Positions 23,466 to 37,929 are shown, numbered from the stretch's first letter. The stretch is DNA of 64,000 bases from Proteromonas lacertae (GCA_002245135.1 NGBS01001160.1:496001-560000); one strand, 5' to 3'. A program made the numbers and translations. Notes: a model not told the origin generated them from the sequence alone.

Positions 23466-26400
23466 CTTATCAAAATAAAGAATTCACCCAACAATTTTGG
23501 GATCTTGCATCTGTTGAACCAGAATCTCGTGCAAAAGCAATTCAAAATATTTTAACTCATTTGACATCATGTAAAGATGTATCAAATGATGAAAAATTAC
23601 CAAATTGCTCGGCAGATTTAGTTTATACTGTGAAGAGATTGATAAAAGGTTTAGCTTCATCCAGAGATGCTGCAAGACAAGGATTTTCAGCGGCTTTGGT
23701 GTATATTTTATTTTGTATTATTGAATGTTTATAGATTTGTGTTATTACAATTCCCCTCTGTTGAAACATCAAATGTTATTAATCTATACAAAGAGTTATT
23801 AACAGCACAACATGGTTCAAAACGTCAAGAGAAGAAAGATCTATTTTTTGCTCAAACATTTAGTGTAATGATTCTCCACAGAAGCAAGAGAATATATGAC
23901 GGTACTAACACAAATATTGAATGTTTGCAATACTGTATTTCAACATTATTAGAAGTATATAAGAAGAAATCGTGGTTATATGAATTATGCTTGGAATCTA
24001 TAGGAAAGATTATACAATCAGTATATATATTTTATATTAATTATAATATTTTAGATTCCTTATCAATATTTCGTTAAGCATGTTGCACCAGCGATTGCTG
24101 TATTATTCACCAGTGAATTAAACAATTACAAACCGTCAGTGTTGTCCTTAGCAGTTATTATTGAGACTTATTGTAAGAATATCAATAAACCTATTCCTGA
24201 TGATCTTGTCAATATTCAAAATGGGGTTATGAAAAATATGACAAAATTAAGTCCAATTTTGATTGATACCGTTAAGTTTCTACCACAAATCCATCCAATG
24301 TGGCCACATATAATAGACTATCATCTTACCACAAAGATAATGAAAGAATTCTTCACATTATGGAATCAAATCACCAAATTATTCATAGAATCTTCCAATA
24401 TCGAGAAAAAGAGAATGGCATTTATATTATTCGAGTATTATTTACCCAAAATACCAACTAGCAATTTAAAAGATTTCTTTATACCTGAATTATTCACTTA
24501 TATTTCCAGTAACTTGAATAGACCAAATCAAACTCTTCACAAACAATCAATAGAAGTAACAAATGAAATAATAAAGAATGCAAAGAGTGATAGTGCTCGT
24601 CAATTAGAAATATATCATATTATTATTGATATGAATGGTGTATTATATGATCGTAAATATTCAACATCATTATTATTGAAATTATTAGATGGATTAGATT
24701 ATACTGAAATTAGTAATTATATTAAGATGGTTATTAAAGAGATACAATGTCCTACCAATATTACTATCACCTCTAAAGATGGATCAACTACAAAGACAAA
24801 TTCAACTCGAACATATGCAATTGAAGTGTTATATTGTATAGCTAATGGATTATCTAAAGTGATTAAAGAGAATGAATTGTTGAATATATTGAAGATGATG
24901 TGGGGATGGGGTATGTTTAATATAAAGACATGTAAATATGTTAATAAATGTATAAATATTATTATATATTATAAATATATAGTATCAATTGATAATTCAA
25001 AGATAATCTTAACAGATTTAAAAGAATCATTTACACCTGAACAATCATCACAATGTCTAGAGAAATGTTTATCATTATTGAACGTATTATCAACAAGTAA
25101 AAGAAATGCTAATACATTACCAGGATTGCTATCTGATGATACATTTTGGATTTCACATCTTATTCAATATTTTAACGAATTAATTTCTGAAAATTCAAAA
25201 CAGCTTGAACCAATCAAGCCTTTAGAAGATGAAAATAAGAAATTATCATTGAATTGTATGAAGAAATTAGAAGAATTATCAAATCATAAAAACAAAGAAT
25301 CTGAAAAACCATTAGTTTATTCACTTCATTTATTATTAAGTAATATTTTATTACAATATTTATATGAACCAGAAGAAGATATCTCTATTATTGATGATAT
25401 ATTACATTGTATTGATGATTTATTAGATTCAAAGACTGATAAATCAATACCAGTGTTGATAGATATATTCATTAACTTATTGGGAAGAGGATCTCAGAGA
25501 TTAAAGATAGCTATAAAGGAAGTATTTAAAGTGATTTCTGATATGATTTCTATTGATCAATTGAATGAAATAATTGATACATTGAAATTAGGTGAAAATG
25601 GTGAAGAAACAAAAGATGAAGAAGAAGAAGAAGAAGAAGATGATGATGATAAAGATGAAGATAAAGAAGAAGATAAAGAGATAAAATTCCCAAATACAAA
25701 TGAATTAGAAGAATCATCAGATGAAAATGATGAAGATAATGATGATGAAGATGATGATGAAGAAGATAAAGATGAAGAAAAGGAAGATGATGATGATGAA
25801 GAGGTCAATCCACCAGGAGATGAAAAAGATTTTGAAGAATATGACCAGTCATTTGTAGATGCATTAAAAATGAAACAGAAAGAGAATAAACATAAGAAAG
25901 TCATTAAAATGAATTTAATTCACTTCAAATTGAGAGTATTGGAGTTATTGTCATTATATTCAACTATACAATGTAATAATATCAATGTTATTAGAATTAT
26001 TGTTCCATTAATAAAGTCATATAAAGAATATGCTGTATAATTATATAATTATTCATTTTTATTATTATTAAATAGAATAAAAATGAATATAATATCTACA
26101 CTAAGAAAGTAAAGAATGTTTTATTAAAAGAAATATTCCACGGTAAATCATATCCAAGTGGAAAGAATATATTAAAAGAAAAAGATGTTGTATATTCAAC
26201 ATTTGATGAAGTATGTCAATTACTGTCAAAATTACCAACAATCAATAGAAATTGGAATGAGAGTTATTTTGAGATATGTAGTGAAGCTTTGTTTTATTTG
26301 TTAAAGATATTAAGAAAGACTCAGAGTGATGGTGAAGTTTCAAATGAACAAAATATACTTGGAATAATTGATGTTGAAAAGATTCAAACGTCATTCAAGC

Positions 26401-26940
26401 CTATATTAGATATTTATTTCACTAAAAGAAATACAAGGATAAAATACAAATCACTCACATCAATGGTTAAGAAACAACCATTCTTTTCATCATTATTATT
26501 ACTTAATAACTGTTGTAATTACATAATTGATTTTAAATTTCCTTCACTTTTCTTATTTGGTGAATGTATTATGTTAATGACATTGATATTACACTATCCA
26601 CTCAGTTTTAAGTCAAATATTAAAATATTAAGTGATTTACTGAAGTGTTTAGATGATGAAATTCCCACTTTGTTAATGACAGTTTTTAACAATGAAAATG
26701 AGAAATTGAAAGGTTTAACATCGTCTAAGAGGATAAGACCAATTTTAGAGTTAGTTAAAACTGGATTATTGAATTATGAGAAGGTAGAAAAGAAACAGTT
26801 TAATGTATATATATATAATTTTATTAATTTCATAGTTATCTGCTTCATGGACTACTGTATTGGATAAGATATTAGAGACACCTAAAGGTAAAGGAATTAA
26901 GACATTTGTTGCTATTATTCGTAAGCATATCACTGTATGA
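23466..26940 (+). CDS. Pol5 / MYBBP1A-family nucleolar protein, 5' end unresolved
   Basis: Exons from 23466 onward give about 1100 residues with the features of yeast Pol5 and animal MYBBP1A: FWDLASVEPESRAKAIQNIL, LVYTVKRLIKGLASSRDAAR, GSKRQEKKDLFFAQTF, a run of HEAT-like helices, a long Asp/Glu-rich segment (near 25.6-25.8 kb) and the conserved stretch FVDALKMKQKENKHKK after it. These proteins are nucleolar, needed for rRNA production and early large-subunit assembly; in spite of the name, Pol5 is not a polymerase. The first recognisable exon follows an acceptor at 23465; a possible upstream exon ends at about 23431, but no in-frame ATG exists there. The start is therefore an upstream exon I cannot see or a non-AUG codon. 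The gene ends with TGA at 26938-26940; several ~30-60-nt introns interrupt it. Confidence 0.82.
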
Positions 26941-27111
26941 AGATGATTAACTGTTTTGTAAAGAATATTCACTTATGATGTTGTTTATTGTTATTTGTTT
27001 ATATGGTTGTATTGTTTAAGTTGAAATTCACGTTGTATTAAGATTGTAATAACAACATAATATTCTACTATTGAAGGACTAATTCTTTAGTTTGTCAAAT
27101 CAACTGAAAGA

Positions 27112-30100
27112 ATGAAAAACATTTTTATTAGTATATTGGTTGGGTTACTAATTATTTGTTTTACATTTGCTGGTTGTCCAAATGATTGCAGTGGACATGG
27201 CAAGTGTAATAACGATAAATGTGAGTGTGACACTATCCAAACCACTTCTGTTAATCTTATTAGTAGCACTGGAGGAGATTTAAAAAAGTACACAGGAAAT
27301 GATTGTTCAATCAGTATATTTTTCTTTAATTTGTAATTTTTACTAGGAATGTGTCCTTATGGTAGAATAATATTTGTAGATGTTCCAAATGTTGATATGA
27401 ATAGAATACTAAGTCAAAATAGTAAGAGTGATGATAAAACGGAAAGGAGAAGAGAATTATCTGATTCAAGAGCATCAGACAGATTTCATTCTAGTGAATC
27501 ATGTGCATTTGATTTAGTGAATGATAATTGGATAATTGAACCATTAAAGTCACAAAATGTTAAATTGAACAAAATAGGTGGAGTTATGAATTGTAGAGTA
27601 ATTAATACAACAAAAGATGGTATTACATCTGAAATTATTACAAGTTTAAATTATTATACTTATGAAAATGATTATATTGTATTAGAATGGGATAAATCTC
27701 AAGCAGATTTAATAAATAAAGGACAGACTTTAGAATGTATAAAAACAACAAAATCTTTTGGTGATTTTGCCTCTAGAATCTATGTAAAATTCGATGAAAA
27801 TGGTAAAGCTACTTTAGCAGAGAAATATCATCATTTATTATCATATAATGAATATATTGATTCAAATTATACATTTGGATGTATTGTTAATCAAGAAGAT
27901 AGTGAAATGAAAGTTTACACTGCTGAGAGTAAAGGATTTAATGAAGAATGTAATGAAGCTACTATAGATCAAAGATGTGTAAAAGAATGTGGTATTGAAC
28001 AGATTGGTATTTGTAGTGAAAAAGAAAATGATGGAAAGTATAATTGTGAATGTGTGAAAAATGAATGTTATAATAAAAATGGATATAATTGTCAAAGAAA
28101 ATGTGTTAAAGGTTATTTACCAATATGTTTAAATGATGAATGTGTTTGTAGAAAAGAAAGTAGAGCTTGTTTTAATGGAGATCAATGTAAAGATAAATAT
28201 TGTGATGATAATTATTCACCATTTTGTGTGAATGGTGAATGTAGTTGTGTTGTAAAATCCTGTAATGATCCAAATAATGAAGGTCAAAGTTGCTTAGGGT
28301 ATTGTGGTGATAAGCCAGGCGTGTGTAGAACTAAAGTCTGCAAATGTGATAATGGTTGTTATGCTGAAGAAGCATATACAGGTACTGATTGTAATGATAA
28401 TCAGATGAAAGTATGTGTAAGTGGTGAATGGAAATGTGTTCAAGATCCATGTCCTAAATTAGTAGCTGGGGAATTATGTATAGGTGATTGTGGAGTGGAT
28501 AATGATGGTGTTGATATGAGAGGAATATGCATAAATATAGGTGATAGTTTAATTCCAAACAATAAGTGTAAATGTTTTGCGATTGATAAACCAGCAAATA
28601 CGAAATGTGTAAATGGTGAAGATTGTACTGTAAGTGAAACTGATAAAAGAGGAATATGTAAGAAAGGTGTATGTACAGCAGTAGATAAGATATGTGATGC
28701 TGGTGATCCAAATACAGAAGGTCGAGCTTGTATGAATAATTGTGTAGATGGAAAGAAACATTCTGTATTTGGTCATTGTGATGGAGATGGTAAATGTATA
28801 TGTGATATAACTGTAGATGTAACAAGTAGTAATGATAATTGTAACAATGGTGTTAGTGAATGTTTAAGTATAAGCTGTAAATCAGATGAAGATTTAATGT
28901 GTGTTTATAATAAATGTATCTGTATAAAGAAAGATTATTGTACAGGAAGTAATAATGGTCAAAATTGTTATGGAAATTGTAAAGATGGTAATCCTGGAAT
29001 CTGTGCTGATGGAAAATGTGAATGTAAAAGTGATCGATGTGCTGCAGATGGTGATTGTAATTCTGTCAGTTGTGACAGTACAACAGAAGAAGTGAAATGT
29101 GTGAGTGGTGAATGTAAATGTATTCAAAAAGCTTGTACAAATGCGATAGTAGGAGAATTATGTATAGAAGAATGTAAAAGTGGTGAAAGAGGAATCTGTA
29201 CAGATGTAGGTAGTGGTGGAACTCCTGATATAAAATGTAAATGTTTTGCAGTTGATAAATCAACAAATAATGATTGTGTGAATGGTGAAGATTGTACTGT
29301 AAGTGAAACTGATAAAAGAGGAATATGTAAGAAAGGTGTATGTACAGCAGTCGATGAAATATGTAAAAAGAAAGATAATAAAGATAATACTGATGGTTAT
29401 TTATGTATGAATAATTGTGTTGATTCTGATATAAAAGGTAAAGGTATATGTAAAAATGAGATCTGTGTATGTGATACAACAAGTAAAAATTGTATAAATG
29501 GTATAGAATGTCAAGATAACTGTGACGCTGGTAAAATTGGTTATTGTAAAGAAGGAGTATGTGAATGTGTGAATGATTTATGTAAAGACAGTAGTGGTAA
29601 TGCATTATTAGATGGTACATTATGTGATAATAATTGTAAAGGTCCAAGTGTAGATGGAAGCAAAGTGTATGGAATCTGTGATAAAGGCAAATGTCGATGT
29701 GATTTATCTGAATGTTATCCTGGAAATGAAGTTAATGATTGTAATTCTGTCAGTTGTGACAGTACAACAGAAGAAGTGAAATGTGTGAGTGGTAAATGTA
29801 AATGTATTCAAAAAGCTTGTACAAATGCGATAGTAGGAGAATTATGTATAGAAGAATGTAAAAGTGATGAAAGAGGAATCTGTACAGATGTAGGTAGTGG
29901 TGGAACTCCTGATATAAAATGTAAATGTTTTGCAGTTGATAAATCAACAAATAATGATTGTGTGAATGGTGAAGATTGTACTGTAAGTGAAACTGATAAA
30001 AGAGGAATATGTAAGAAAGGTGTATGTACAGCAGTAGATAAGATATGTGATGCTGGTGATCCAAATACAGAAGGTCGAGCTTGTATGAATAATTGTGTAG

Positions 30101-33100
30101 ATGGAAAGAAACATTCTGTATTTGGTCATTGTGATGGAGATGGTAAATGTATATGTGATATAACTGTAGATGTAACAAGTAGTAATGATAATTGTAACAA
30201 TGGTGTTAGTGAATGTTTAAGTATAAGCTGTAAATCAGATGAAGATTTAATGTGTGTTTATAATAAATGTATCTGTATAAAGAAAGATTATTGTACAGGA
30301 AGTAATAATGGTCAAAATTGTTATGGAAATTGTAAAGATGGTAATCCTGGAATCTGTGCTGATGGAAAATGTGAATGTAAAAGTGATCGATGTGCTGCAG
30401 ATGGTGATTGTAATTCTGTCAGTTGTGACAGTACAACAGAAGAAGTGAAATGTGTGAGTGGTGAATGTAAATGTATTCAAAAAGCTTGTACAAATGCGAT
30501 AGTAGGAGAATTATGTATAGAAGAATGTAAAAGTGGTGAAAGAGGAATCTGTACAGATGTAGGTAGTGGTGGAACTCCTGATATAAAATGTAAATGTTTT
30601 GCAGTTGATAAATCAACAAATAATGATTGTGTGAATGGTGAAGATTGTACTGTAAGTGAAACTGATAAAAGAGGAATATGTAAGAAAGGTGTATGTACAG
30701 CAGTCGATGAAATATGTAAAAAGAAAGATAATAAAGATAATACTGATGGTTATTTATGTATGAATAATTGTGTTGATTCTGATATAAAAGGTAAAGGTAT
30801 ATGTAAAAATGAGATCTGTGTATGTGATACAACAAGTAAAAATTGTATAAATGGTATAGAATGTCAAGATAACTGTGACGCTGGTAAAATTGGTTATTGT
30901 AAAGAAGGAGTATGTGAATGTGTGAATGATTTATGTAAAGACAGTAGTGGTAATGCATTATTAGATGGTACATTATGTGATAATAATTGTAAAGGTCCAA
31001 GTGTAGATGGAAGCAAAGTGTATGGAATCTGTGATAAAGGCAAATGTCGATGTGATTTATCTGAATGTTATCCTGGAAATGAAGTTAATGATTGTAATTC
31101 TGTCAGTTGTGACAGTACAACAGAAGAAGTGAAATGTGTGAGTGGTAAATGTAAATGTATTCAAAAAGCTTGTACAAATGCGATAGTAGGAGAATTATGT
31201 ATAGAAGAATGTAAAAGTGATGAAAGAGGAATCTGTACAGATGTAGGTAGTGGTGGAACTCCTGATATAAAATGTAAATGTTTTGCAGTTGATAAATCAA
31301 CAAATAATGATTGTGTGAATGGTGAAGATTGTACTGTAAGTGAAACTGATAAAAGAGGAATATGTAAGAAAGGTGTATGTACAGCAGTAGATAAGATATG
31401 TGATGCTGGTGATCCAAATACAGAAGGTCGAGCTTGTATGAATAATTGTGTAGATGGAAAGAAACATTCTGTATTTGGTCATTGTGATGGAGATGGTAAA
31501 TGTATATGTGATATAACTGTAGATGTAACAAGTAGTAATGATAATTGTAACAATGGTGTTAGTGAATGTTTAAGTATAAGCTGTAAATCAGATGAAGATT
31601 TAATGTGTGTTTATAATAAATGTATCTGTATAAAGAAAGATTATTGTACAGGAAGTAATAATGGTCAAAATTGTTATGGAAATTGTAAAGATGGTAATCC
31701 TGGAATCTGTGCTGATGGAAAATGTGAATGTAAAAGTGATCGATGTGCTGCAGATGGTGATTGTAATTCTGTCAGTTGTGACAGTACAACAGAAGAAGTG
31801 AAATGTGTGAGTGGTGAATGTAAATGTATTCAAAAAGCTTGTACAAATGCGATAGTAGGAGAATTATGTATAGAAGAATGTAAAAGTGATGAAAGAGGAA
31901 TCTGTACAGATGTAGGTAGTGGTGGAACTCCTGATATAAAATGTAAATGTTTTGCAGTTGATAAATCAACAAATAATGATTGTGTGAATGGTGAAAATTG
32001 CGGTTTGTCTGATAGTGGTGTTTGTGTTAACGGGAAATGTATTAGTAATTTGTTTAGAAAAGAATGTTCATCTATTAGTGACTGTCATAATAATTGTGAT
32101 GCATATGAAAAAATTTGTTTTCATGGTTTTTGTAGTTGTAGTGTTATATCTCAATCATGTATTGCTGGTACTACAGAATATTATTATTGTTCTACTAATG
32201 TTGATAATACTGTGAATGGTATATGTGATATTAATGGTAATTGTGATGTTTCACAATTTATTTGTAATTCTAATAATTGCGAAAATGGTTTTAATGAATA
32301 TATGATTAATGGTCAGTGCAGATGTGTGTATGAATTGTGTAGTATTGGTGAATTATGTATTGAAAATTGTGGAAATGATATAAGTGGTAATATTATAAAG
32401 AGAGGAATTTGTACAGATGTAGGTAGTGGTGGAACTCCTGATATAAAATGTAAATGTTTTGCAGTTGATAAATCAACAAATAATGATTGTGTGAATGGTG
32501 AAGATTGTACTGTAAGTGAAACTGATAAAAGAGGAATATGTAAGAAAGGTGTATGTACAGCAGTCGATGAAATATGTAAAAAGAAAGATAATAAAGATAA
32601 TACTGATGGTTATTTATGTATGAATAATTGTGTTGATTCTGATATAAAAGGTAAAGGTATATGTAAAAATGAGATCTGTGTATGTGATACAACAAGTAAA
32701 AATTGTATAAATGGTATAGAATGTCAAGATAACTGTGACGCTGGTAAAATTGGTTATTGTAAAGAAGGAGTATGTGAATGTGTGAATGATTTATGTAAAG
32801 ACAGTAGTGGTAATGCATTATTAGATGGTACATTATGTGATAATAATTGTAAAGGTCCAAGTGTAGATGGAAGCAAAGTGTATGGAATCTGTGATAAAGG
32901 CAAATGTCGATGTGATTTATCTGAATGTTATCCTGGAAATGAAGTTAATGATTGTAATTCTGTCAGTTGTGACAGTACAACAGAAGAAGTGAAATGTGTG
33001 AGTGGTAAATGTAAATGTATTCAAAAAGCTTGTACAAATGCGATAGTAGGAGAATTATGTATAGAAGAATGTAAAAGTGATGAAAGAGGAATCTGTACAG

Positions 33101-36100
33101 ATGTAGGTAGTGGTGGAACTCCTGATATAAAATGTAAATGTTTTGCAGTTGATAAATCAACAAATAATGATTGTGTGAATGGTGAAGATTGTACTGTAAG
33201 TGAAACTGATAAAAGAGGAATATGTAAGAAAGGTGTATGTACAGCAGTAGATAAGATATGTGATGCTGGTGATCCAAATACAGAAGGTCGAGCTTGTATG
33301 AATAATTGTGTAGATGGAAAGAAACATTCTGTATTTGGTCATTGTGATGGAGATGGTAAATGTATATGTGATATAACTGTAGATGTAACAAGTAGTAATG
33401 ATAATTGTAACAATGGTGTTAGTGAATGTTTAAGTATAAGCTGTAAATCAGATGAAGATTTAATGTGTGTTTATAATAAATGTATCTGTATAAAGAAAGA
33501 TTATTGTACAGGAAGTAATAATGGTCAAAATTGTTATGGAAATTGTAAAGATGGTAATCCTGGAATCTGTGCTGATGGAAAATGTGAATGTAAAAGTGAT
33601 CGATGTGCTGCAGATGGTGATTGTAATTCTGTCAGTTGTGACAGTACAACAGAAGAAGTGAAATGTGTGAGTGGTAAATGTAAATGTATTCAAAAAGCTT
33701 GTACAAATGCGATAGTAGGAGAATTATGTATAGAAGAATGTAAAAGTGATGAAAGAGGAATCTGTACAGATGTAGGTAGTGGTGGAACTCCTGATATAAA
33801 ATGTAAATGTTTTGCAGTTGATAAATCAACAAATAATGATTGTGTGAATGGTGAAGATTGTACTGTAAGTGAAACTGATAAAAGAGGAATATGTAAGAAA
33901 GGTGTATGTACAGCAGTCGATGAAATATGTAAAAAGAAAGATAATAAAGATAATACTGATGGTTATTTATGTATGAATAATTGTGTTGATTCTGATATAA
34001 AAGGTAAAGGTATATGTAAAAATGAGATCTGTGTATGTGATACAACAAGTAAAAATTGTATAAATGGTATAGAATGTCAAGATAACTGTGACGCTGGTAA
34101 AATTGGTTATTGTAAAGAAGGAGTATGTGAATGTGTGAATGATTTATGTAAAGACAGTAGTGGTAATGCATTATTAGATGGTACATTATGTGATAATAAT
34201 TGTAAAGGTCCAAGTGTAGATGGAAGCAAAGTGTATGGAATCTGTGATAAAGGCAAATGTCGATGTGATTTATCTGAATGTTATCCTGGAAATGAAGTTA
34301 ATGATTGTAATTCTGTCAGTTGTGACAGTACAACAGAAGAAGTGAAATGTGTGAGTGGTAAATGTAAATGTATTCAAAAAGCTTGTACAAATGCGATAGT
34401 AGGAGAATTATGTATAGAAGAATGTAAAAGTGATGAAAGAGGAATCTGTACAGATGTAGGTAGTGGTGGAACTCCTGATATAAAATGTAAATGTTTTGCA
34501 GTTGATAAATCAACAAATAATGATTGTGTGAATGGTGAAGATTGTACTGTAAGTGAAACTGATAAAAGAGGAATATGTAAGAAAGGTGTATGTACAGCAG
34601 TAGATAAGATATGTGATGCTGGTGATCCAAATACAGAAGGTCGAGCTTGTATGAATAATTGTGTAGATGGAAAGAAACATTCTGTATTTGGTCATTGTGA
34701 TGGAGATGGTAAATGTATATGTGATATAACTGTAGATGTAACAAGTAGTAATGATAATTGTAACAATGGTGTTAGTGAATGTTTAAGTATAAGCTGTAAA
34801 TCAGATGAAGATTTAATGTGTGTTTATAATAAATGTATCTGTATAAAGAAAGATTATTGTACAGGAAGTAATAATGGTCAAAATTGTTATGGAAATTGTA
34901 AAGATGGTAATCCTGGAATCTGTGCTGATGGAAAATGTGAATGTAAAAGTGATCGATGTGCTGCAGATGGTGATTGTAATTCTGTCAGTTGTGATAGTAC
35001 AACAGAAGAAGTGAAATGTGTGAGTGGTGAATGTAAATGTATTCAAAAAGCTTGTACAAATGCGATAGTAGGAGAATTATGTATAGAAGAATGTAAAAGT
35101 GGTGAAAGAGGAATCTGTACAGATGTAGGTAGTGGTGGAACTCCTGATATAAAATGTAAATGTTTTGCAGTTGATAAATCAACAAATAATGATTGTGTGA
35201 ATGGTGAAGATTGTACTGTAAGTGAAACTGATAAAAGAGGAATATGTAAGAAAGGTGTATGTACAGCAGTCGATGAAATATGTAAAAAGAAAGATAATAA
35301 AGATAATACTGATGGTTATTTATGTATGAATAATTGTGTTGATTCTGATATAAAAGGTAAAGGTATATGTAAAAATGAGATCTGTGTATGTGATACAACA
35401 AGTAAAAATTGTATAAATGGTATAGAATGTCAAGATAACTGTGACGCTGGTAAAATTGGTTATTGTAAAGAAGGAGTATGTGAATGTGTGAATGATTTAT
35501 GTAAAGACAGTAGTGGTAATGCATTATTAGATGGTACATTATGTGATAATAATTGTAAAGGTCCAAGTGTAGATGGAAGCAAAGTGTATGGAATCTGTGA
35601 TAAAGGCAAATGTCGATGTGATTTATCTGAATGTTATCCTGGAAATGAAGTTAATGATTGTAATTCTGTCAGTTGTGATAGTACAACCGAAGAAAAGAAA
35701 TGTGTGAGTGGTAAATGTAAATGTATTCAAAAAGCTTGTACAAATGAGAAAGTTGGAGAACTATGTATAGCTGATTGTGGAAATAATGAAAGAGGAATAT
35801 GTACAGATATGGGTAGTGATGCAACTCCCCATATAAAATGTAAATGTTATCCATATTATGATAATAAATGTAATAACATAGATGATTGTAAAAAAGATTG
35901 TAATGATGATAGTGAAAAATATTGTCATAAAGGTAATTGTGGATGCAAAATTAAAACCGCTTCTTCATGTAATAGTGATGGATCAACTGATGGTTATTTC
36001 TGTTCAAGTAAAAATGATGCAAATATTAATGGTGTTTGTAATAAAGAAAGTTGTGTTGAAACTAATTTTGATGTTTGTCACAATGGTGAAGAAGGTGAAA

Positions 36101-37929
36101 AAAGTGATGATGAAAAAGGAAAATATATGAAAAAGTATTGTGTTCATGGAGTATGGAGAGAAATTGAAGATATTTGTAAATATGATGATAAAAATGAAAG
36201 TGTACTTTCAACTAATGGAACAGCTTGTCTAGCAAATTGTAATGGTGATTCATTTGTTCCAGGAGTTTGTGAAGGTCAAATATGTAAATGTATTGATAAA
36301 CCTTGTATAAATGGTGATGATTGTGAAAAAGAATGTAAAAGTGATCAAACTCCACTTTGTCACTATGGAAAATGCAAATGCTATGATACTCCTTGCAATA
36401 ATGAAGATTCTGATGGTGAAATATGTATAGCAGATTGTGGAACAGATAAAGTAGGTGTTTGTCTTAATAAAAAATGTGTGTGTAATGTTAAAGACAGTAA
36501 ATCAACAGAAGGAAGATGTCCAAATGGTCATATATGCCAAATGGCTGATAATGATGGAAAAGCATTAGATGAATATGGAAAGTGTGTGAAAGGAAAATGT
36601 GAAAGATTATGTTCTAACAAAAAGAAAGGAGATGAATGTATAGCAAAGTTAGAGGGTGGTGAAAAAGGAGTATGTGATAGTGAGAATGGAAAATGTGTAA
36701 AAGGATTATGTGTAAATGGAGAAATATGCAAAACTGATAGTATAACAGATGGTGTATGTAAAGAAGGTGAATGTATAGAAAAACGTAGTGATTATTGTGA
36801 AAATGATAAGTCATGTTCTGAATTAAAATGTCCAAAATATTATAAATCAATTTGTGTTGAAGGCACACACTGTGAATGTGTAGAAATAACAACAACATTC
36901 ACTTTACCTACAGATAGTGAAATTCCAAAAGGAAAATGTTTTATTCTTTCAGGTGAAGGTGGTAATTCAGTTTCATTAACTGGAAGTACAATAGGAGATG
37001 TGGTTTATCAATATGGAGATAGATATTCTTATGGTCCAAATAGTAAAATGGAAGAAGAGAGTATAAAGAAAGGAGATAAAACTGATAATGGAGATAAAGT
37101 TGCAGTTAAAAAACCTAATAATCCAATAAAACAAATTAAAGAATCAAATGGAATTGTTAAATCTGAAGAAAAGAGATTTATTTATTTCTCAATGATTGAA
37201 GTATTTGGAGATCAAACTGCTGCAGCTGAAAGATTATTAATGGATGGAGGTAAAATAACAATTCATGATGAAAAGAGTGGAATATCAACTGTTTATACAA
37301 TTATAAGAATTCATTATTGTAGAAAAGTTGGAAGTGGATGGAGAGAATATTCTTTATTAGGGAAATTACTTGATGAAATAAATGATAAATGTAAAAATAA
37401 AAACTTTGAAATTGATAGTGGTGATGGAAGAAGAAGAAGATTATTATCACCAAATGATGAAAATCCAATAACTATAACATATGCTGAATTAGAAGAAGAA
37501 TATAAATCAACAGCTAAAAGTGTGGTTATTTCAGCTGAAAGAGTTGATTATCACCCATATGCAGAATGTAGTGGAGTAGGAACATGTGATAGAAGTAAAG
37601 GTAAATGTGTTTGTTTGGATGGATATGAAGGAGAGAATTGTGGTAGAATTAAGTGTGTGAATGATTGTAATGGAAGAGGAGAATGTGTTGCTGAAAGAGT
37701 ACCAAGTAGTGGATTTGGTAATACTCATGATGAGCAAATATATTTTTACTGTAAATGTAATGCTGGTTATAGTGGAGTTGATTGTAGTGAAAGAGTATGT
37801 CCGAAAGTGAAAGGAATTGATAATGTTTATAGGACATGTGGTGGAAATGGTTCTTGTAATGAATCAACAGGCGAATGTACCTGTAATAATGGTTATAGTG
37901 GATTTGACTGTAGTATTGTTGGAAACTAA
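27112..37929 (+). CDS. Giant secreted Cys-rich repeat protein with EGF-like ends
   Basis: A 202-nt first exon (signal peptide MKNIFISILVGLLIICFTFA) and a 33-nt intron (27314-27346) lead to one 10.6-kb exon; 3594 residues. Right after the signal comes an EGF-like motif CPNDCSGHGKCNNDKCECD. A ~200-residue non-repeat domain (27.35-27.9 kb) is followed by dozens of short CxxGxC-type modules in which a 451-residue unit is tandemly repeated. The C-terminal part has a low-Cys globular domain (36.9-37.55 kb), a basic GRRRRLLSP patch that could be a proprotein-convertase site, and three EGF/tenascin-like modules such as CSGVGTCDRSKGKCVCLDGY. No membrane helix or GPI-type tail is visible, so secretion is likely: cyst/cell-coat matrix or adhesin. 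Cys-rich surface proteins of parasitic protists are similar in style, without a specific match. Confidence 0.88.
28612..35883 (+). repeat. 1353-bp coding tandem repeat (A and B half-units), with a 507-bp unique insert
   Basis: Each period has an A unit (669 bp, 223 aa) and a B unit (684 bp, 228 aa) that share head (NGEDCTVSETDKRGICKKGV) and tail (KACTNAIVGELCIEEC) but differ in the middle. Unit starts: A1 28612, B1 29281, A2 29965, B2 30634, A3 31318, unique insert 31987-32493, B3 32494, A4 33178, B4 33847, A5 34531, B5 35200. Copies are almost identical in DNA, with only a few G/D and K/E swaps and rare silent changes (for example a GAC/GAT change after 34980). B5 diverges at its 3' end into the unique region. 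Confidence 0.93.

Noticed and set aside
25557-25904. Ser-rich minus-strand frame
   Set aside because: Antisense of the acidic region of the Pol5/MYBBP1A gene.
28612-35883. Considered whether the long regular repeat could be a CRISPR-like or satellite array
   Set aside because: The unit is 1353 bp, protein-coding throughout, and in frame with a signal peptide and EGF modules; there is no spacer structure.
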